Shown: positions 1 to 8,894, counted from the first letter of the stretch. The stretch is DNA of 64,000 nucleotides from an uncultured Gammaproteobacteria bacterium (GCA_947259075.1 CAMYKQ010000055.1:23396-87395), one strand, 5' to 3'. Notes: a model not told the origin generated them from the letters alone. Numbers and translations: made by a program.

Positions 1-36
1 ATATCCCCAGCGATGTGACGCGCGTCCAGCAGGCGG

Positions 37-2376
37 CTACCGGGTCAAGCCCATGAACAAGGCGGGCAGGCGTTCCGGCAGACGATCGACGTGATCCACC
101 ACGGTGTAGTGGTTGGCGCCGAAGACGCGGCCCACGTAATCGTCGGCATTGGGATCCAGCGTCAAACAATAGGTGGTGACGCCGCGCGTGTTCAATTCCT
201 CCACCGCCTTTTTGGTGTCGTGACGCAGATACTGCGGATCGCGCACGTCGATGTCGGCCGGCTCGCCGTCACTCACCAGCAGGATGAGTTTGCGCCGCTG
301 CGGCTGCTGCAACAGGTAATGCCCGGCGTGACGCAGCGCGCCGCCCATGCGCGTCGACAGGCCGCCCTTCATGCCGGCGAGGCGCGCCTTGGCGTCGTCG
401 TCGTAGGGTTGCGCGAAATCCTTGAAGCGGTAGTACTGCACGTCATGGCGGCCGTCGGAGGCGAAGCCGTGGATGGCGAAGGGGTCGCCGATGCCGTCTA
501 TCGCCCACGACAACAGCGCCGTGGCCTCGCGCGCTAGTTGCAGCACCGGCTTGTCGCTGCCGCCCAGGGTTTCGTTGGTGGACTCGGACAGGTCGAGCAG
601 CACCAGCACGGCGAGGTCGCGCGTCTTGCGGATGTAGCGGATATTGATGCGCGGATCGGGGGTCTCGCCCAGGCGCAAATCCACCATGGCGCGAATCGCG
701 GCGTTGATATCGATGTCGTCACCGTCCTCTTGGCGGCGCTGACGCACCACGCCGCGCGGTTGCATGGCGTCGATGAGGTGTTTCAAGCGGCTGGCGATGG
801 GGTGGTGCTCGGTCAGGGTCTGGTCGATGAGCGCGTGATCGCCCTTGCTGGCGCGTTTTTCCAGCACCGTGACCCAGTCGGGGCGATGCAGTTGCACTTG
901 GTAATCCCATTCCTGATAGTGGTAGGGTTCGCTGGCCGGTTCCTTGCCCCACATCGCGTTATAACTGACGCCTTCATCTTCGTAGGGGTAGAGCTCGGTA
1001 TCGCAGATCCAGATTTCCTGCGCGTCGTCGCCGGCCAGTTCGCAATCCACTTCGTTGGCCATTTCGATGGCGCTGACGTATTTGCGCACCTGGCGCTGGC
1101 TGGCGGGGATGTATTCGGCCTCGTGCCATTCGGCTTCATCGAAGGCCCAAATGTAGCGGTTATCGTCGTGATAGGGGATGGCCGCCGATTCGAGCACGCG
1201 CAAACTTGGAATGCTGTGGCGGCTGCTCAGTTTATTGTAGAAGGTGATGCCTAAATCCCAGCTGAGCTGGTTGTCGTCAGGGCGCGCGGCGAACTCCTCG
1301 CGGAAGACCGCGGCGACCTCACGCACCCAGGGATCGACGTCCACATAGGAATCATCGAGCATGGCGAAGGCGGCGCGTTCCAGTAATTTCACTACCGGGT
1401 CCACCGGGCAGCTGACCTCGAGCAAGGTTTCGTGGAATTGGCGCCACAGCTGTTTGAGGCCGGGGAATTCGCGGATGGCCAAGTGCTCGACGCGCGCGTC
1501 TTCGAAGAGGGCGATGAATACCATCTTCGCCGGCGTCAGCGCCTCGGCGGAGAGCGGTTTGCGGGCATACACCAAGTGCGCGGCGGCGTGGGCGGCGCTG
1601 GCGCGGTACAACTCCTTGCCGGGGATGCCGACGTAGTCGTCGAAGGCGTCGGGTAAATGGATGACGCGGTTCTCGATGAAGGGTTTGTAGCCTTCACGGC
1701 TTTCATAGTCGCCGGACGTGGGGCGCATGAAAAAGTCCCGCGCCCACAAGGCGCGCAGATAAAAATTCAATTTGCGCTGGTTGTCGACGAATAAGGTGCC
1801 GCGCCGTTCTTTTTGCAGCACGGCCTGGCTATCGCCGCTTTCCAAGTTGAAGAATTTAATTTGCGCGTCAAAGTCGCGGGCGTGGGCCTGCGCGCCCCAC
1901 AAGGCCCAGCGGCGCAGACCGCCGAGGGTGAGTTTGGAGAAGAGTTCGTCGAGATGCGCGAGCATGGGCCGCAAGCCGCGCGGCGCCTTGGCGGAGAGCT
2001 GATGGATCAGCCCGAGATAGCCGCGCAATAATTCGGCATCACCCAAACGCCGCGCGGCGGTGGGCAGGGTGGCGAAGAGCAGGCTGATGACTTCGCCGCT
2101 GACCATGGAGACCAGTTTCAGCGCGGCGTTCACCATGTCGCTGATAATTTCTTCGCCGCATTCCTTGACCACGGCGGGCATGTTGGCGAGATAGGATTCG
2201 ATGAGGTCGGTGCCGCGGCCGAGCTGTGACAGGCCGCGCGCGCCTTCGAGATAATGGTGCAGGCCTTGCGGCGACATCACCCGCGCGGCCTCGGTGAAGT
2301 TCGCCTCCAGCGTATCGCGCAGCGCCGGGTTGATCCCTTCCAGCAATTCGCGGTAATCGTCGAGTTTTACGCTCAT
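37..2376 (-). CDS. cbbO: CbbO, RuBisCO activase adaptor with von Willebrand A domain
   Basis: About 779 residues. The C-terminal third carries a von Willebrand factor A domain with the metal-site motif LLDLSEST (DxSxS) followed by a Rossmann-like segment containing VSDGEPAD. CbbO binds RuBisCO and works with the CbbQ AAA+ ring to remove inhibitory sugar phosphates from the active site. The gene is last in a cbbL-cbbS-cbbQ-cbbO series, which is the main reason to call it CbbO rather than the related NorD. The ORF track begins 15 codons earlier, inside a repeat element; the start used here (MSVKLDDY) has a GAAAG ribosome site directly upstream. Family and position are clear; the exact start is likely but not certain. 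Confidence 0.93.
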   Translation of the reverse strand: MSVKLDDYRELLEGINPALRDTLEANFTEAARVMSPQGLHHYLEGARGLSQLGRGTDLIESYLANMPAVVKECGEEIISDMVNAALKLVSMVSGEVISLLFATLPTAARRLGDAELLRGYLGLIHQLSAKAPRGLRPMLAHLDELFSKLTLGGLRRWALWGAQAHARDFDAQIKFFNLESGDSQAVLQKERRGTLFVDNQRKLNFYLRALWARDFFMRPTSGDYESREGYKPFIENRVIHLPDAFDDYVGIPGKELYRASAAHAAAHLVYARKPLSAEALTPAKMVFIALFEDARVEHLAIREFPGLKQLWRQFHETLLEVSCPVDPVVKLLERAAFAMLDDSYVDVDPWVREVAAVFREEFAARPDDNQLSWDLGITFYNKLSSRHSIPSLRVLESAAIPYHDDNRYIWAFDEAEWHEAEYIPASQRQVRKYVSAIEMANEVDCELAGDDAQEIWICDTELYPYEDEGVSYNAMWGKEPASEPYHYQEWDYQVQLHRPDWVTVLEKRASKGDHALIDQTLTEHHPIASRLKHLIDAMQPRGVVRQRRQEDGDDIDINAAIRAMVDLRLGETPDPRINIRYIRKTRDLAVLVLLDLSESTNETLGGSDKPVLQLAREATALLSWAIDGIGDPFAIHGFASDGRHDVQYYRFKDFAQPYDDDAKARLAGMKGGLSTRMGGALRHAGHYLLQQPQRRKLILLVSDGEPADIDVRDPQYLRHDTKKAVEELNTRGVTTYCLTLDPNADDYVGRVFGANHYTVVDHVDRLPERLPALFMGLTR

Positions 2377-2391
2377 GGTTTCTTTCTTCAA

Positions 2392-2517
2392 TGTAGGGTG
2401 GGTTAGCGTAGCGTAACCCACCGATTCGCGCCGTTAGGCGCGCCTTGTAAGGCACACAAGGAGTCGCTGTGCGACGATTTGGTGGGTTACGGCGCCTAGC
2501 GCCTAACCCACCCTACA
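2392..2517. repeat. Paired REP-like palindromic element (BIME/MITE-like)
   Basis: A 126-bp element whose ends are inverted copies of TGTAGGGTGGGTTA. Each end also folds alone: the left end as GGTGGGTTA...TAACCCACC, the right end as GGTGGGTTA, GGCGC, a short loop, then GCGCC and TAACCCACC. Two inverted REP-type hairpins around a short core is the layout of a bacterial interspersed mosaic element moved by a RAYT transposase. No such transposase lies in the window. It fills most of the cbbQ-cbbO gap and may alter cbbO expression. The repeat structure is seen directly; the RAYT link is inference. Confidence 0.75.
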
Positions 2518-2522
2518 TTTAT

Positions 2523-3329
2523 TTAAAAATACGTCGCTATCGCCGCGTCCAAGGTGTCGCGCATATCCGGGTCGTCGGTGAGCGGACGCACCAGGGTCAT
2601 GCGGCAGGCGGCCTTGGGCTCGATGCCCTTGGCGATCAAGTTGCCGGCGTACACCAGCAGGCGCGTGGAGATGCCTTCGTCCAAGCCGTGGCCCTTGAGG
2701 TTGCGGGCGCGGTGGGCAATCTGCACCAGCTTAGCCGCGGTGTCGGCGTCGGCGCCGGTTTCGTGGGCGACGATGTCCGTTTCAATTTCACTTTCGGGAT
2801 AATCAAAGTCCAGCGCGGCGAAGCGTTGCTTGGTGGATTGCTTCAGGTCCTTCATCAAGTTCTGATAGCCGGGGTTGTAAGAGATCACCAATTGAAAATC
2901 GGGGTGCGCGTTGACCAGTTCGCCCTTCTTTTCCAGCGGCAATTGGCGGCGGTGATCGGTGAGCGGATGGATGACCACCGTGGTGTCCTGGCGCGCCTCT
3001 ACGACTTCATCAAGGTAACAAATGGCGCCGATGCGCGCGGCGGTGGTGAGCGGACCGTCCTGCCAGCGCGTGCCGTTGGCGTCGAGCAGGAAGCGGCCGA
3101 CCAGATCGGAGGCGGTCATGTCTTCGTTGCAGGCGACGGTGATGAGCGGTTTGCCGAGTTTCCAGGCGATGTATTCCACGAAGCGCGATTTGCCGCAGCC
3201 GGTGGGGCCTTTGAGCATCATCGGCAGGCGCGCGGCGTAGGCCGCTTCATACAATTCCACCTCGTCGGCGACGGGGCGGTAATAGGGTTCTTCCTTGATG
3301 CGGTATTGGTCGGCGTTGCTGTCACTCAT
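2523..3329 (-). CDS. cbbQ: CbbQ, AAA+ RuBisCO activase motor
   Basis: 268 residues, the usual length for CbbQ/NorQ MoxR-type AAA+ proteins. The Walker A motif GPTGCGKS is near residue 41 and Walker B appears as CYLDEV. CbbQ hexamers hydrolyse ATP and, with CbbO, reactivate RuBisCO blocked by sugar phosphates. The gene is downstream of cbbLS and upstream of cbbO on the same strand, which separates it from the nitric-oxide-reductase paralogue NorQ. A hairpin terminator lies between it and cbbS, so its transcription is probably lower than that of cbbLS. Confidence 0.95.
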   Translation of the reverse strand: MSDSNADQYRIKEEPYYRPVADEVELYEAAYAARLPMMLKGPTGCGKSRFVEYIAWKLGKPLITVACNEDMTASDLVGRFLLDANGTRWQDGPLTTAARIGAICYLDEVVEARQDTTVVIHPLTDHRRQLPLEKKGELVNAHPDFQLVISYNPGYQNLMKDLKQSTKQRFAALDFDYPESEIETDIVAHETGADADTAAKLVQIAHRARNLKGHGLDEGISTRLLVYAGNLIAKGIEPKAACRMTLVRPLTDDPDMRDTLDAAIATYF

Positions 3330-3436
3330 GTGCTTTCCCTCGTTGCGCGTTGCGGTTTACGAATGATAGGCCGGCCGGGTGAATAAGGGTCCGGTAGCGC
3401 GATCATTCGTAAGCCGCCATTCATTGTGGCGGACAT

Positions 3437-3474
3437 AAAAAAAGCCCCCGACCAGCATGGCCGGCCAGGGGCTT
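3437..3474 (-). terminator. Rho-independent terminator downstream of cbbS
   Basis: On the minus strand AAGCCCC is followed by a GGCC-rich stretch, then GGGGGCTT and a run of T (AAGCCCC / GGGGCTT stem). It sits about 30 bp after the cbbS stop and about 110 bp before cbbQ, so it can end most cbbLS transcripts while leaving some read-through to cbbQO. Confidence 0.8.
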
Positions 3475-3502
3475 CGTTTCCAAGCTCAGCCTGGTCCAGC
3501 GC

Positions 3503-3859
3503 TTAAACGGATTTGCCGCGGAACACGACCATCTCCGCACCCTTGGACTGGGCGTAGTTGTCGTAACCGATCAGACGCACGTGGTTGTTGGGGTGCGCCT
3601 TGTGGCAAGCCTCGGCTTCGGCCAGAATTTTGTCGACGTTGGTTTCACCGAACAGGGGCAGTTTCCACATATACCAGTAATGGTCGAAGGCGTTTTCCGG
3701 TTCGACGTGTTCGACGGCCGGGTTCCAGCCCTTGCTGACGATGTATTCGACCTGCTTGCGGATCTGCTCTTTGCTCATCTCGGGCAAGTAGGAGAAGGTC
3801 TCGAACTTGCGGCTGCTGGGATCTTCCAGCGAGGATTTGTAATCTTGCATTTCGCTCAT
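3503..3859 (-). CDS. cbbS: RuBisCO small subunit (Form I)
   Basis: 118 residues, typical of proteobacterial Form IA small subunits. The conserved start of the fold ([14 protein letters not shown]), the central WNPAVEH and the WYMWKLPLF strand are visible. It forms the L8S8 holoenzyme with CbbL, encoded immediately upstream on the same strand. The start ATG is preceded by GGAGTTTGAACA, a good ribosome site; an internal ATG three codons later is less likely. No carboxysome shell genes follow, consistent with a cytosolic enzyme of the LSQO type. Confidence 0.97.
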   Translation of the reverse strand: MSEMQDYKSSLEDPSSRKFETFSYLPEMSKEQIRKQVEYIVSKGWNPAVEHVEPENAFDHYWYMWKLPLFGETNVDKILAEAEACHKAHPNNHVRLIGYDNYAQSKGAEMVVFRGKSV

Positions 3860-3929
3860 TGTTCAAACTCCAATTGGTTAAAGTCCGGTTCGATTCAGAT
3901 TGCTGTGCTGGCTGGTGCCCTCTCCCCAT

Positions 3930-3953
3930 CCCTCTCCCGCATGCGGGAGAGGG
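3930..3953. repeat. Perfect 24-bp palindrome between cbbL and cbbS
   Basis: CCCTCTCCCGCA followed by its exact reverse complement, in the 114-bp cbbL-cbbS gap. This GGGAGAGGG type of palindrome resembles dispersed intergenic repeats of many bacteria. As RNA it could form a stabilising hairpin that sets the large-to-small-subunit transcript ratio; that role is inference. Confidence 0.7.
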
Positions 3954-3973
3954 GGGGTCGGTCTAAGGCGCCT

Positions 3974-5395
3974 TTATTTATGGGCCACGTCCAGCTTGTC
4001 CACGGTGTCGAATTCGAACTTGATCTCTTTCCAGGTCTCCATGGCGATCTTCAGCTCGGGGCTGCTCTTGGCCGCATTGGTGAGGATCTCTTTGCCTTCC
4101 TTCTCCAAGGCGCGGCCTTGATTGCGGGCCTCGACGCAGGCTTCCAGCGCGACGCGGTTGGCCGCGGCGCCGGCCGCGTTGCCCCAGGGGTGGCCCAGGG
4201 TGCCGCCGCCGAATTGCAGCACGGAGTCGTCACCGAAGATGTTGGTCAGCGCGGGCATGTGCCACACGTGGATACCGCCGGAGGCGACGGGCAGCACGCC
4301 GGGCATGGAGCCCCAGTCTTGATCGAAGAAGATGCCGCGTGAACGGTCTTCCTTGATGAAGCTGTCGCGCATGATGTCGATCCAGCCCAAGGTTGCTTCG
4401 CGGTCGCCTTCGAGCTTGCCGACCACGGTGCCGGAGTGCAGGTGGTCACCGCCGGACAGGCGCAAGATTTTGGCGAGTACGCGGAAGTGGATGCCGTGGT
4501 GGGGGTTGCGGTCGAGCACGGCGTGCATGGCGCGATGGATGTGCAGCAGCATGCCGTTGTCACGGCACCAGTTGGCCAGACCCGTGTTGGCGGTGAAGCC
4601 GCCGGTGATGTAATCGTGCATGATGATGGGGGCGCCGATTTCCTTGGCGTATTCGGCGCGCTTGTACATCTCTTCGGGGGTGGGCGCGGTGACGTTCAGG
4701 TAGTGACCCTTGCGTTCGCCGGTCTCACGCTCGGACTTGTCGATGGCGTCCATGACGAAGTCGAAGCGCTGGCGCCAGCGCATGAAGGGCTGGCTGTTGA
4801 TGTTCTCGTCGTCCTTGGTGAAGTCCAAACCGCCACGCAGACATTCGTACACGGCGCGGCCGTAGTTCTTGGCGGACAGGCCGAGCTTGGGCTTGATGGT
4901 GCAACCCAGCAGCGGACGGCCGTACTTGTTCATGATGTCCCGCTCGACCTGGATGCCGTTGGGCGGGCCGCCGCAGGTCTTGACGTAGGCGATGGGGAAG
5001 CGCACGTCTTCGAGACGCAGGGCGCGGATGGCCTTGAAGCCGAACACGTTACCGACCAAGGAGGTGAAGACGTTGACCACGGAGCCTTCTTCGAAGAGGT
5101 CGATGGGGTAGGCCACGAAGGCGTAGTAGCAGGTGTCATCGCCCGGCACGTCTTCGATGCGATAGGCGCGGCCTTTGTAATAGTCCATGTCGGTCAGCAG
5201 GTCGGTCCACACCGTGGTCCAAGTGCCGGTGGAGGATTCAGCGGCCACGGCGGCGGCGGCTTCTTCACGGGGCACGCCCGGCTGCGGGGTGATCTTGAAG
5301 CAGGCGAGGATATCGGTATCCAGCGGGGTGTAATTGGGCATCCAATATGTTTCGCGGTACTCTTTGACGCCCGCTTTGTAAGTCTTCACTGCCAT
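3974..5395 (-). CDS. cbbL: RuBisCO large subunit (Form I)
   Basis: 473 residues, full length for Form I. The active-site segment GLDFTKDDE carries the carbamylated lysine and its neighbouring Mg ligands; KPKLGLS, the HIHRAMH loop and the [10 protein letters not shown] region are also intact. The enzyme carboxylates ribulose-1,5-bisphosphate in the Calvin cycle. The start is preceded by AAGGAGACCGACCTC. It is first in cbbLSQO and divergent from cbbR. The LSQO order without csoS2 or shell genes fits the non-carboxysomal Form IAq type; that sub-typing rests on context, not on a tree. Confidence 0.98.
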   Translation of the reverse strand: MAVKTYKAGVKEYRETYWMPNYTPLDTDILACFKITPQPGVPREEAAAAVAAESSTGTWTTVWTDLLTDMDYYKGRAYRIEDVPGDDTCYYAFVAYPIDLFEEGSVVNVFTSLVGNVFGFKAIRALRLEDVRFPIAYVKTCGGPPNGIQVERDIMNKYGRPLLGCTIKPKLGLSAKNYGRAVYECLRGGLDFTKDDENINSQPFMRWRQRFDFVMDAIDKSERETGERKGHYLNVTAPTPEEMYKRAEYAKEIGAPIIMHDYITGGFTANTGLANWCRDNGMLLHIHRAMHAVLDRNPHHGIHFRVLAKILRLSGGDHLHSGTVVGKLEGDREATLGWIDIMRDSFIKEDRSRGIFFDQDWGSMPGVLPVASGGIHVWHMPALTNIFGDDSVLQFGGGTLGHPWGNAAGAAANRVALEACVEARNQGRALEKEGKEILTNAAKSSPELKIAMETWKEIKFEFDTVDKLDVAHK

Positions 5396-5509
5396 GAGGT
5401 CGGTCTCCTTAGATTAAAGGTGTGGTGGACTCGTGTGTTCCCGGCCGCCATTCGAAACCTTGGGGCCGGTTGTAATTTGAAGCGCCCACTGTGCTGCGCT
5501 ATGAGCAAA

Positions 5510-5576
5510 ATTATAGCGGCTGTTTGCATAATGTATATTCAGCAATTATGATAGATTGCATAAGTTATAGCTTATG
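5510..5576. promoter_or_regulatory. cbbL/cbbR divergent control region with LysR-type palindrome
   Basis: The AT-rich centre of the 218-bp gap holds CATAAG-TTATAG-CTTATG (5559-5576), a dyad with perfect 6-bp arms as expected for a CbbR recognition site. On the minus strand a perfect TATAAT (5510-5515) lies about 44 bp on the cbbL side, without a convincing -35 box, which suits an activator-dependent promoter. The sequence elements are seen; binding by CbbR is inferred from the divergent arrangement. Confidence 0.65.
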
Positions 5577-5613
5577 TAATTTATGGGGCCCGGGTGGAGC
5601 ATGAGAGTGGTTT

Positions 5614-6531
5614 ATGAATGTAACCTTTAGACAATTAAAGGTTTTTGAGGCGGTGGCCCGTCTCACCAGTTATACCCGCGCTGCGGAGGAGCTGCATCTT
5701 ACCCAGCCGGCGGTGTCGATGCAGGTCAAATTACTGGAAGAGCAAGTGGGTTTGCCGCTGTTTGAACAGATCGGAAAAAAGATCTATCTCACGGACGCGG
5801 GGCGGGAGATGCACTATTACAGCCGTGCCATCGCGCAGCAATTGGACGAGGCCGAGCGCGTGGTGGAGGAACTCAAGGGAGTGCGGCGCGGCCGCTTGGC
5901 GATTGCGGTGGCAAGTACCGCCAATTATTTCGCCACGCGCTTGTTAGCCACCTTCAGTCAGCGTTACGAAAATATCACCATCAGTTTGGACGTAACCAAT
6001 CGCGAAGGTTTGCTGCGCCACTTGGAGTCGAATGATACCGACCTGGTCATCATGGGGCGGCCGCCAGAGATGGGTCTGAACTTAGCCTTCGACTCCTTTA
6101 TGGATAATCCCTTGGTCATCATCGCGCCGCCTCAGCATCCCTTGATGGGAGAGAAAAAGATATCGCTGACACGCTTGCAACAGGAAACCTTCGTGGTGCG
6201 TGAGCGCGGTTCGGGTACGCGCAACGCCATGGAGCGTTTTTTCGCCGACAAGGGCGTGGAGTTATCCACCGGCATGGAGATGAGCAGTAATGAGGCGATC
6301 AAACAGGCGGTGGAGGCGGGTTTGGGTCTGGGTATCGTGTCGATTCACACCCTGGCCTTGGAGCTGGAATTGAAACGGCTGGTGGTGTTGGATGTGGAGG
6401 ATTTCCCCATCGTGCGCCACTGGTATGTGGTGCACTTGCAGGGTAAACGGTTGTCTCCCGTGGCGCAGGTGTTTAAGGATTTCGTGCTCACCGAAGGCGC
6501 GAGCACCGTGCGCATGCCGGGATTAGCTTAG
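5614..6531 (+). CDS. cbbR: CbbR, LysR-type regulator of the RuBisCO operon
   Basis: 305 residues. The N-terminal winged helix-turn-helix reads FRQLKVFEAVARLTSYTRAA with QPAVSMQVK in the recognition helix, followed by a periplasmic-binding-protein-like effector domain with RERGSGTRN and EAIKQAVEAGLGLGIVS. CbbR proteins activate cbb promoters in response to Calvin-cycle or redox metabolites. The gene is transcribed divergently from cbbL across an AT-rich region with a suitable dyad, which supports the specific name within a very large family. Confidence 0.93.
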   Translation: MNVTFRQLKVFEAVARLTSYTRAAEELHLTQPAVSMQVKLLEEQVGLPLFEQIGKKIYLTDAGREMHYYSRAIAQQLDEAERVVEELKGVRRGRLAIAVASTANYFATRLLATFSQRYENITISLDVTNREGLLRHLESNDTDLVIMGRPPEMGLNLAFDSFMDNPLVIIAPPQHPLMGEKKISLTRLQQETFVVRERGSGTRNAMERFFADKGVELSTGMEMSSNEAIKQAVEAGLGLGIVSIHTLALELELKRLVVLDVEDFPIVRHWYVVHLQGKRLSPVAQVFKDFVLTEGASTVRMPGLA

Positions 6532-6751
6532 TCGCGGCCGTTTTTTGGGAAAATCCGCTGAGGGCGACTCGCAAAGATTTTTCCATGCAATGTGGTCATG
6601 GATGAAATGGCGGCTATGCTTAGTGGTAATAGAAAAAGTTTACACAGACTTCGCTCGCGAGGCGTGACGGCGCGAACATCAATGTATTTCTCGGTGGCGT
6701 TCTTGGTTCCGCGCTTCTCTCCGCGTGCCTTATTCAGTCGAGGAGTTCCCC

Positions 6752-7423
6752 ATGATTGAAATTATTCCCAACTGGCATCCCATCTTCGTCCACTTCACGG
6801 TGGCCTTACTCAGTAGTTCGGTATTGTTTTTTCTCCTCAGCCGTGTTGATCCCGCCGCGGCGCGGCGTGAGCGCTGGCTGACGCTGGGGCAATGGAATCT
6901 ATGGCTGGGCGTGGCGATTTCCTTGTTGACGGTGGGCGCGGGAATCTATGCGTTCAACACCGTGGACCACGATACGCCTTCTCACGAGGCCATGATCGAA
7001 CACCGTAATTGGGCGCTGCCCACCTTCGTGTATTTTTTGGCTATGGCGGTTTGGGCTTGGCGCGACGCGCGGCGGACGCTGGGCGTGTCCACGGTATTTG
7101 TCGCGGCGATGGTGTTAGGCGCGGGTTTGTTGATGTCCACGGCCTGGCATGGCGCGGAGCTGGTGTATCGCCATGGTTTGGGCGTGATGTCGTTACCGAA
7201 AGTGGAAGGTGAAGGGCATGCGCATGAACACGCTGGTGGAGGTGAACACGCGCATGCCGCGCCGTCCGGCGCAGCGCCCGCGACTATGACGCTGGACGCG
7301 GGCGCGCCGCATCCTCATGATGAGGACGGCCACGGGCATGATGCAGCGGAATCCGCGCCGATGCAGGATACGCCAGTCGAGATCCTGGACGAACATGATG
7401 ATGGCCACGATCATAGCCATTGA
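6752..7423 (+). CDS. DUF2231 membrane protein with His-rich tail (copy 1)
   Basis: 223 residues from MIEIIPNW, which has GAGGAG eight bases upstream; the ORF track start is nine codons earlier. Four hydrophobic segments make up the first two thirds. Histidines in NWHPIFVHF, EHRNWAL and STAWHG are shared with the second copy at 20647. The last 70 residues are soluble and full of His and Asp (GEHAHAAP, DEHDDGHDHSH), a probable metal-binding tail. The biochemical role of DUF2231 proteins is unknown; the membrane histidines could bind haem or metal. Position at the head of the copper island suggests a copper-related or redox role. Confidence 0.85.
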   Translation: MIEIIPNWHPIFVHFTVALLSSSVLFFLLSRVDPAAARRERWLTLGQWNLWLGVAISLLTVGAGIYAFNTVDHDTPSHEAMIEHRNWALPTFVYFLAMAVWAWRDARRTLGVSTVFVAAMVLGAGLLMSTAWHGAELVYRHGLGVMSLPKVEGEGHAHEHAGGGEHAHAAPSGAAPATMTLDAGAPHPHDEDGHGHDAAESAPMQDTPVEILDEHDDGHDHSH

Positions 7424-7442
7424 TGAAATGCGTGATAGAGGA

Positions 7443-7934
7443 ATGAGTAATAAATTTATGGGTGAATTCCGCAGCGCGGGCCTTGTTGCCATCATGGCCG
7501 CGCTGGTCGTTAATCTGGCGGGTTGCGATGCCGGCCGTGCCCCGGCGGAGGTGGGGACCCTCTCGGGCAGTAAGCTCGTACGGCATCATGATGCGCGGCA
7601 AGTGGCTTTGGGAGAGCAAGTATTCAAGCAATATTGCACGGCCTGTCACGGTGAAAATGCTCAGGGCGCGTTTAATTGGCGGCAGCGCGACGCCGAGGGT
7701 TTGTTTCCGCCGCCGCCGCTGAATGGCAGCGGCCATGCCTGGCATCATCCCACGGCGATGTTGCGCGACATGATCCGCAACGGCAGTCCGCCGGGCAAAG
7801 GCAGGATGCCGGCCTGGGGCGATAGACTCACGGAGGATGAGATCGCCGCGGTAGTCGAGTGGTTTCAATCGCGCTGGCCCGATCAGGTGTATGCCGCTTG
7901 GTATGATATGCAGCAGCGCGCCCAGGACAAGTAA
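7443..7934 (+). CDS. Class I cytochrome c, probable lipoprotein
   Basis: About 163 residues from MSNKFMGEF; a second in-frame ATG five codons on may be used instead because the GAGGA site abuts the first ATG. A hydrophobic stretch ends in the lipobox LAGC, predicting an outer- or inner-membrane-anchored periplasmic protein. One haem site, CTACH, follows, and GRMPAWG supplies the likely axial methionine. The ORF continues 42 codons upstream, overlapping the DUF2231 gene, but that part is not credible coding sequence. It is only 19 bp behind DUF2231, suggesting joint expression. Its electron partner is not evident. Confidence 0.88.
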   Translation: MSNKFMGEFRSAGLVAIMAALVVNLAGCDAGRAPAEVGTLSGSKLVRHHDARQVALGEQVFKQYCTACHGENAQGAFNWRQRDAEGLFPPPPLNGSGHAWHHPTAMLRDMIRNGSPPGKGRMPAWGDRLTEDEIAAVVEWFQSRWPDQVYAAWYDMQQRAQDK

Positions 7935-8064
7935 ATCGAATTGATGCCCGTGTGTCTTGAGTCAAGCGGCACGATGTAAATCGCCGATAGGCGCGCAGGG
8001 CGCGGCGTTCATCGCGTTGCGTTTGATGCCCGTCTTGCCCCAAGTTGAAACAAGGAGAGGTGTA

Positions 8065-8457
8065 ATGAGCGTATACGGATTTCATACCCAATTATCTGGT
8101 TCCTTTGATGCCGCGGTGAGCCGGGTCGGCGAGGCCTTGGCGCGCGAGGGTTTTGGTGTGCTCAGCGACATCGACGTGCAGGCCACGCTCAAGAAAAAGC
8201 TGAACATCGACGGCCGCCCTTATCGCATCCTCGGCGCCTGCAATCCACCGCTGGCGCATCGCGCCTTGCAAGCCGATCCCGACATCGGTTTATTGTTGCC
8301 CTGTAATGTCGTGGTGCGTGAAGAAGAGGGCGGCGCTATTACCGTCGCTTTTATGGACCCGGCGGTGGTGCTGGGTCTGGTGAATAAGGCGGAATTGGGC
8401 GCGCTCGGCATGGAGGTGCGCGATAAACTTTTGCGGGTGTGTGAGTCCTTGCGCTGA
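8065..8457 (+). CDS. DUF302 domain protein
   Basis: 130 residues from MSVYGFHT, preceded by AAGGAGAGG. The DUF302 fold covers most of the chain ([26 protein letters not shown], then [15 protein letters not shown] and LLPCNVVV). The NPPLA and LLPC motifs are the family signatures. DUF302 proteins have no proven reaction; the conserved cysteine and their frequent placement beside redox and metal genes suggest a role there. No signal peptide, so probably cytosolic. The ORF track start 36 codons upstream is not supported by a ribosome site. Confidence 0.85.
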   Translation: MSVYGFHTQLSGSFDAAVSRVGEALAREGFGVLSDIDVQATLKKKLNIDGRPYRILGACNPPLAHRALQADPDIGLLLPCNVVVREEEGGAITVAFMDPAVVLGLVNKAELGALGMEVRDKLLRVCESLR

Positions 8458-8531
8458 GCAGCGGGACGGCTTGCCTGTGACGCTCAACTTGGCATAGAGT
8501 AGTAACACCCCGCCAAATCCGAGAACAGACT

Positions 8532-8873
8532 GTGCGTGTATTGGTCCACATCATTATGATCGCCGCGCTATTGGCGGGTCAGTCCAGCCTGTCACTGGGT
8601 GGCGGCCCCCAATGCGGTGGGGAGGGGATGGCCATGTCTAGCGGTGACGATGATATGGCGATGAACGGATCTTACGAACCAGCCCCCGCTGGCGATCACC
8701 CCGCGCATTGTAATCTCGCCGATGGCTGTTCGACACCGGGGCACTGTGTCCCCGTATTAATAAGCCATATTCCCTCGTTTAAATTCCAAGCGCCCGTGGT
8801 GCTTGCATCGTGGGCTTCCCCGGCTTGGATTCAGCCCGACCTTCCCTCCGAAATCGAACCTCCCCGCGCCTGA
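8532..8873 (+). CDS. Small secreted Cys/His/Met protein preceding the RND pump
   Basis: 113 residues from a GTG start. A short signal peptide (MRVLVHIIMIAALLAG) is followed by a Met/Asp stretch and a cluster of His and Cys (DHPAHCNLADGCSTPGHC). Such ligands suit periplasmic Cu or Ag binding. Short proteins of this style are common just upstream of heavy-metal RND operons and are usually left unnamed. Codon usage and position support it as real; the start is uncertain because no strong ribosome site is seen. I do not recognise a named family. Confidence 0.65.
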   Translation: MRVLVHIIMIAALLAGQSSLSLGGGPQCGGEGMAMSSGDDDMAMNGSYEPAPAGDHPAHCNLADGCSTPGHCVPVLISHIPSFKFQAPVVLASWASPAWIQPDLPSEIEPPRA

Positions 8874-8894
8874 TTCTTATTACCGAGGCGATGA

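Noticed and set aside
538-1254. 238-residue plus-strand ORF opposite cbbO
   Set aside because: It is an antisense shadow of the clearly coding cbbO gene, without a ribosome site or recognisable domain.
2523-3329. NorQ (nitric oxide reductase accessory) instead of CbbQ
   Set aside because: The families are close, but the gene directly follows cbbLS and there are no nor genes.
4436-5551. 371-residue plus-strand ORF opposite cbbL
   Set aside because: It lies antisense to cbbL and extends into the promoter region; composition is that of a GC-rich shadow frame.
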